DNA from: Candidatus Methylomirabilota bacterium
Lineage (GTDB): Bacteria; Methylomirabilota; Methylomirabilia; Methylomirabilales; Methylomirabilaceae
Reading direction: 5' to 3'
DNA length: 32,680 bases
Assembly: GCA_028870115.1 (NCBI GenBank)
Contig: JAGWQH010000073.1
Location: forward strand, 1 to 32,680
In this document: positions 32,391-32,680 of the stretch, piece by piece
Layout of the letters: each line of letters begins with the position of its first letter
Position numbering within the stretch: position 1 is the stretch's first letter
Translations under genes and position numbers: made by a program
Notes under the pieces: generated by a model
Told to the model about the DNA's origin: nothing
Databases searched by the model: none
What the model saw: the letters and a program-made list of their open reading frames with translations, nothing else

Positions 32391-32559
32391 CTCGGATTGG
32401 ATTTGGGCGGGTCACTATCGGAAGACCGGATAGGCTGACATAGGTGCAGCCTTTGCCGTCGTCCGCCTTCAGACAAATTTCTTGTTGAGTGCCGGAAAAG
32501 GTTATAGAGTTTTGGCCAGCTTCGACAACGGTTGGTCGCGATAGCAACTGTCTTGGTTG

Positions 32560-32680
32560 TCAAGAGCTACGCGCAATATTTATGGTCCACGGGGTCTGAT
32601 GTTTGAGCATCGCATTCAGAATGGTCAGCAGCTTCCGCATACAGGCGGTCAAGGCGACCTTCTTCGCTTTCCCGGCTGCA
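32560..32680 (-). mobile_element. IS110-family transposase, C-terminal end, cut by the window edge
   Basis: Read on the minus strand from the window edge, the frame gives AAGKAKKVALTACMRKLLTILNAMLKHQTPW in part and ends at TGA 32562-32560. The pattern KKVALxACMRKLLTILNAMLK is the hallmark of the C-terminus of IS110/IS1111 transposases (DEDD N-terminus, serine C-terminal domain; only the last part is visible). The bulk of the gene lies outside. The element end should fall between here and about 32390. Confidence 0.85.

Noticed and set aside
32311-32563. Two minus-strand frames of 73-78 codons near the right end
   Set aside because: They lie over the integrase scar and the IS-end region, in the wrong strand for the scar, with no ribosome site or domain.

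Overview
The window looks like a piece of a methylotroph chromosome with about 58-60% GC. The gene set (a DYD-type lanthanide-dependent methanol dehydrogenase XoxF with XoxJ-like and XoxG-like partners, a three-subunit Pnt transhydrogenase, SelB, TonB receptors) recalls 'Candidatus Methylomirabilis' (phylum NC10). That assignment is inference from gene content; no marker gene here proves it. No rRNA, tRNA or CRISPR array was recognised.

Layout. 1-2.6 kb: the tail of an unidentified plus-strand gene, then a minus-strand hsdM methyltransferase subunit whose reading frame has absorbed three dispersed-repeat copies. 2.8-4.9 kb: selB and tatA. 5.4-6.7 kb: UDP-glucose 6-dehydrogenase between two long non-coding gaps. 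7.0-9.8 kb: pntAA-pntAB-pntB behind a sigma70-like promoter and a structured leader. 9.9-12.4 kb: an ATP-grasp ligase and a DapDC-like PLP decarboxylase, which look like a two-step amide/amine pathway. 12.4-19.2 kb: two TonB-dependent receptors, a TonB energiser and a secreted protein built of fourteen 24-residue repeats with Ca-type Asp loops. 19.4-25.6 kb: a FlgT-like/FG-GAP secreted protein, xoxF with a strong terminator, then xoxJ, xoxG and a small secreted protein behind a separate extended -10 promoter. 25.7-26.2 kb: a cold-shock gene whose leader contains a perfect intrinsic terminator. 26.3-32.2 kb: one minus-strand run of eight genes: a heme-oxygenase-like diiron oxidase, a degenerate orotate-phosphoribosyltransferase-like protein, a fumarylacetoacetase-family protein, a single-domain HPPD-like protein, a homogentisate-dioxygenase-like protein, a PEBP protein, SixA and a small membrane protein. 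32.2-32.7 kb: a mobile-element scar with an integron-integrase C-terminal remnant and the end of an IS110-family transposase.

How the genes may work together. The 12.4-25.6 kb block reads as a periplasmic methanol-oxidation and metal-supply region: outer-membrane receptors and TonB for a scarce ligand (lanthanide, copper or a corrinoid are candidates), a repeat protein with metal-type loops, and the lanthanide enzyme with its cytochrome. The 26.3-32.2 kb run looks like a non-canonical route through a homogentisate-like aromatic. These two blocks are the best candidates for undescribed biology. Several starts lie just downstream of extended -10 boxes of the form TGCTATAAT; for selB and tonB this suggests leaderless or nearly leaderless mRNAs.
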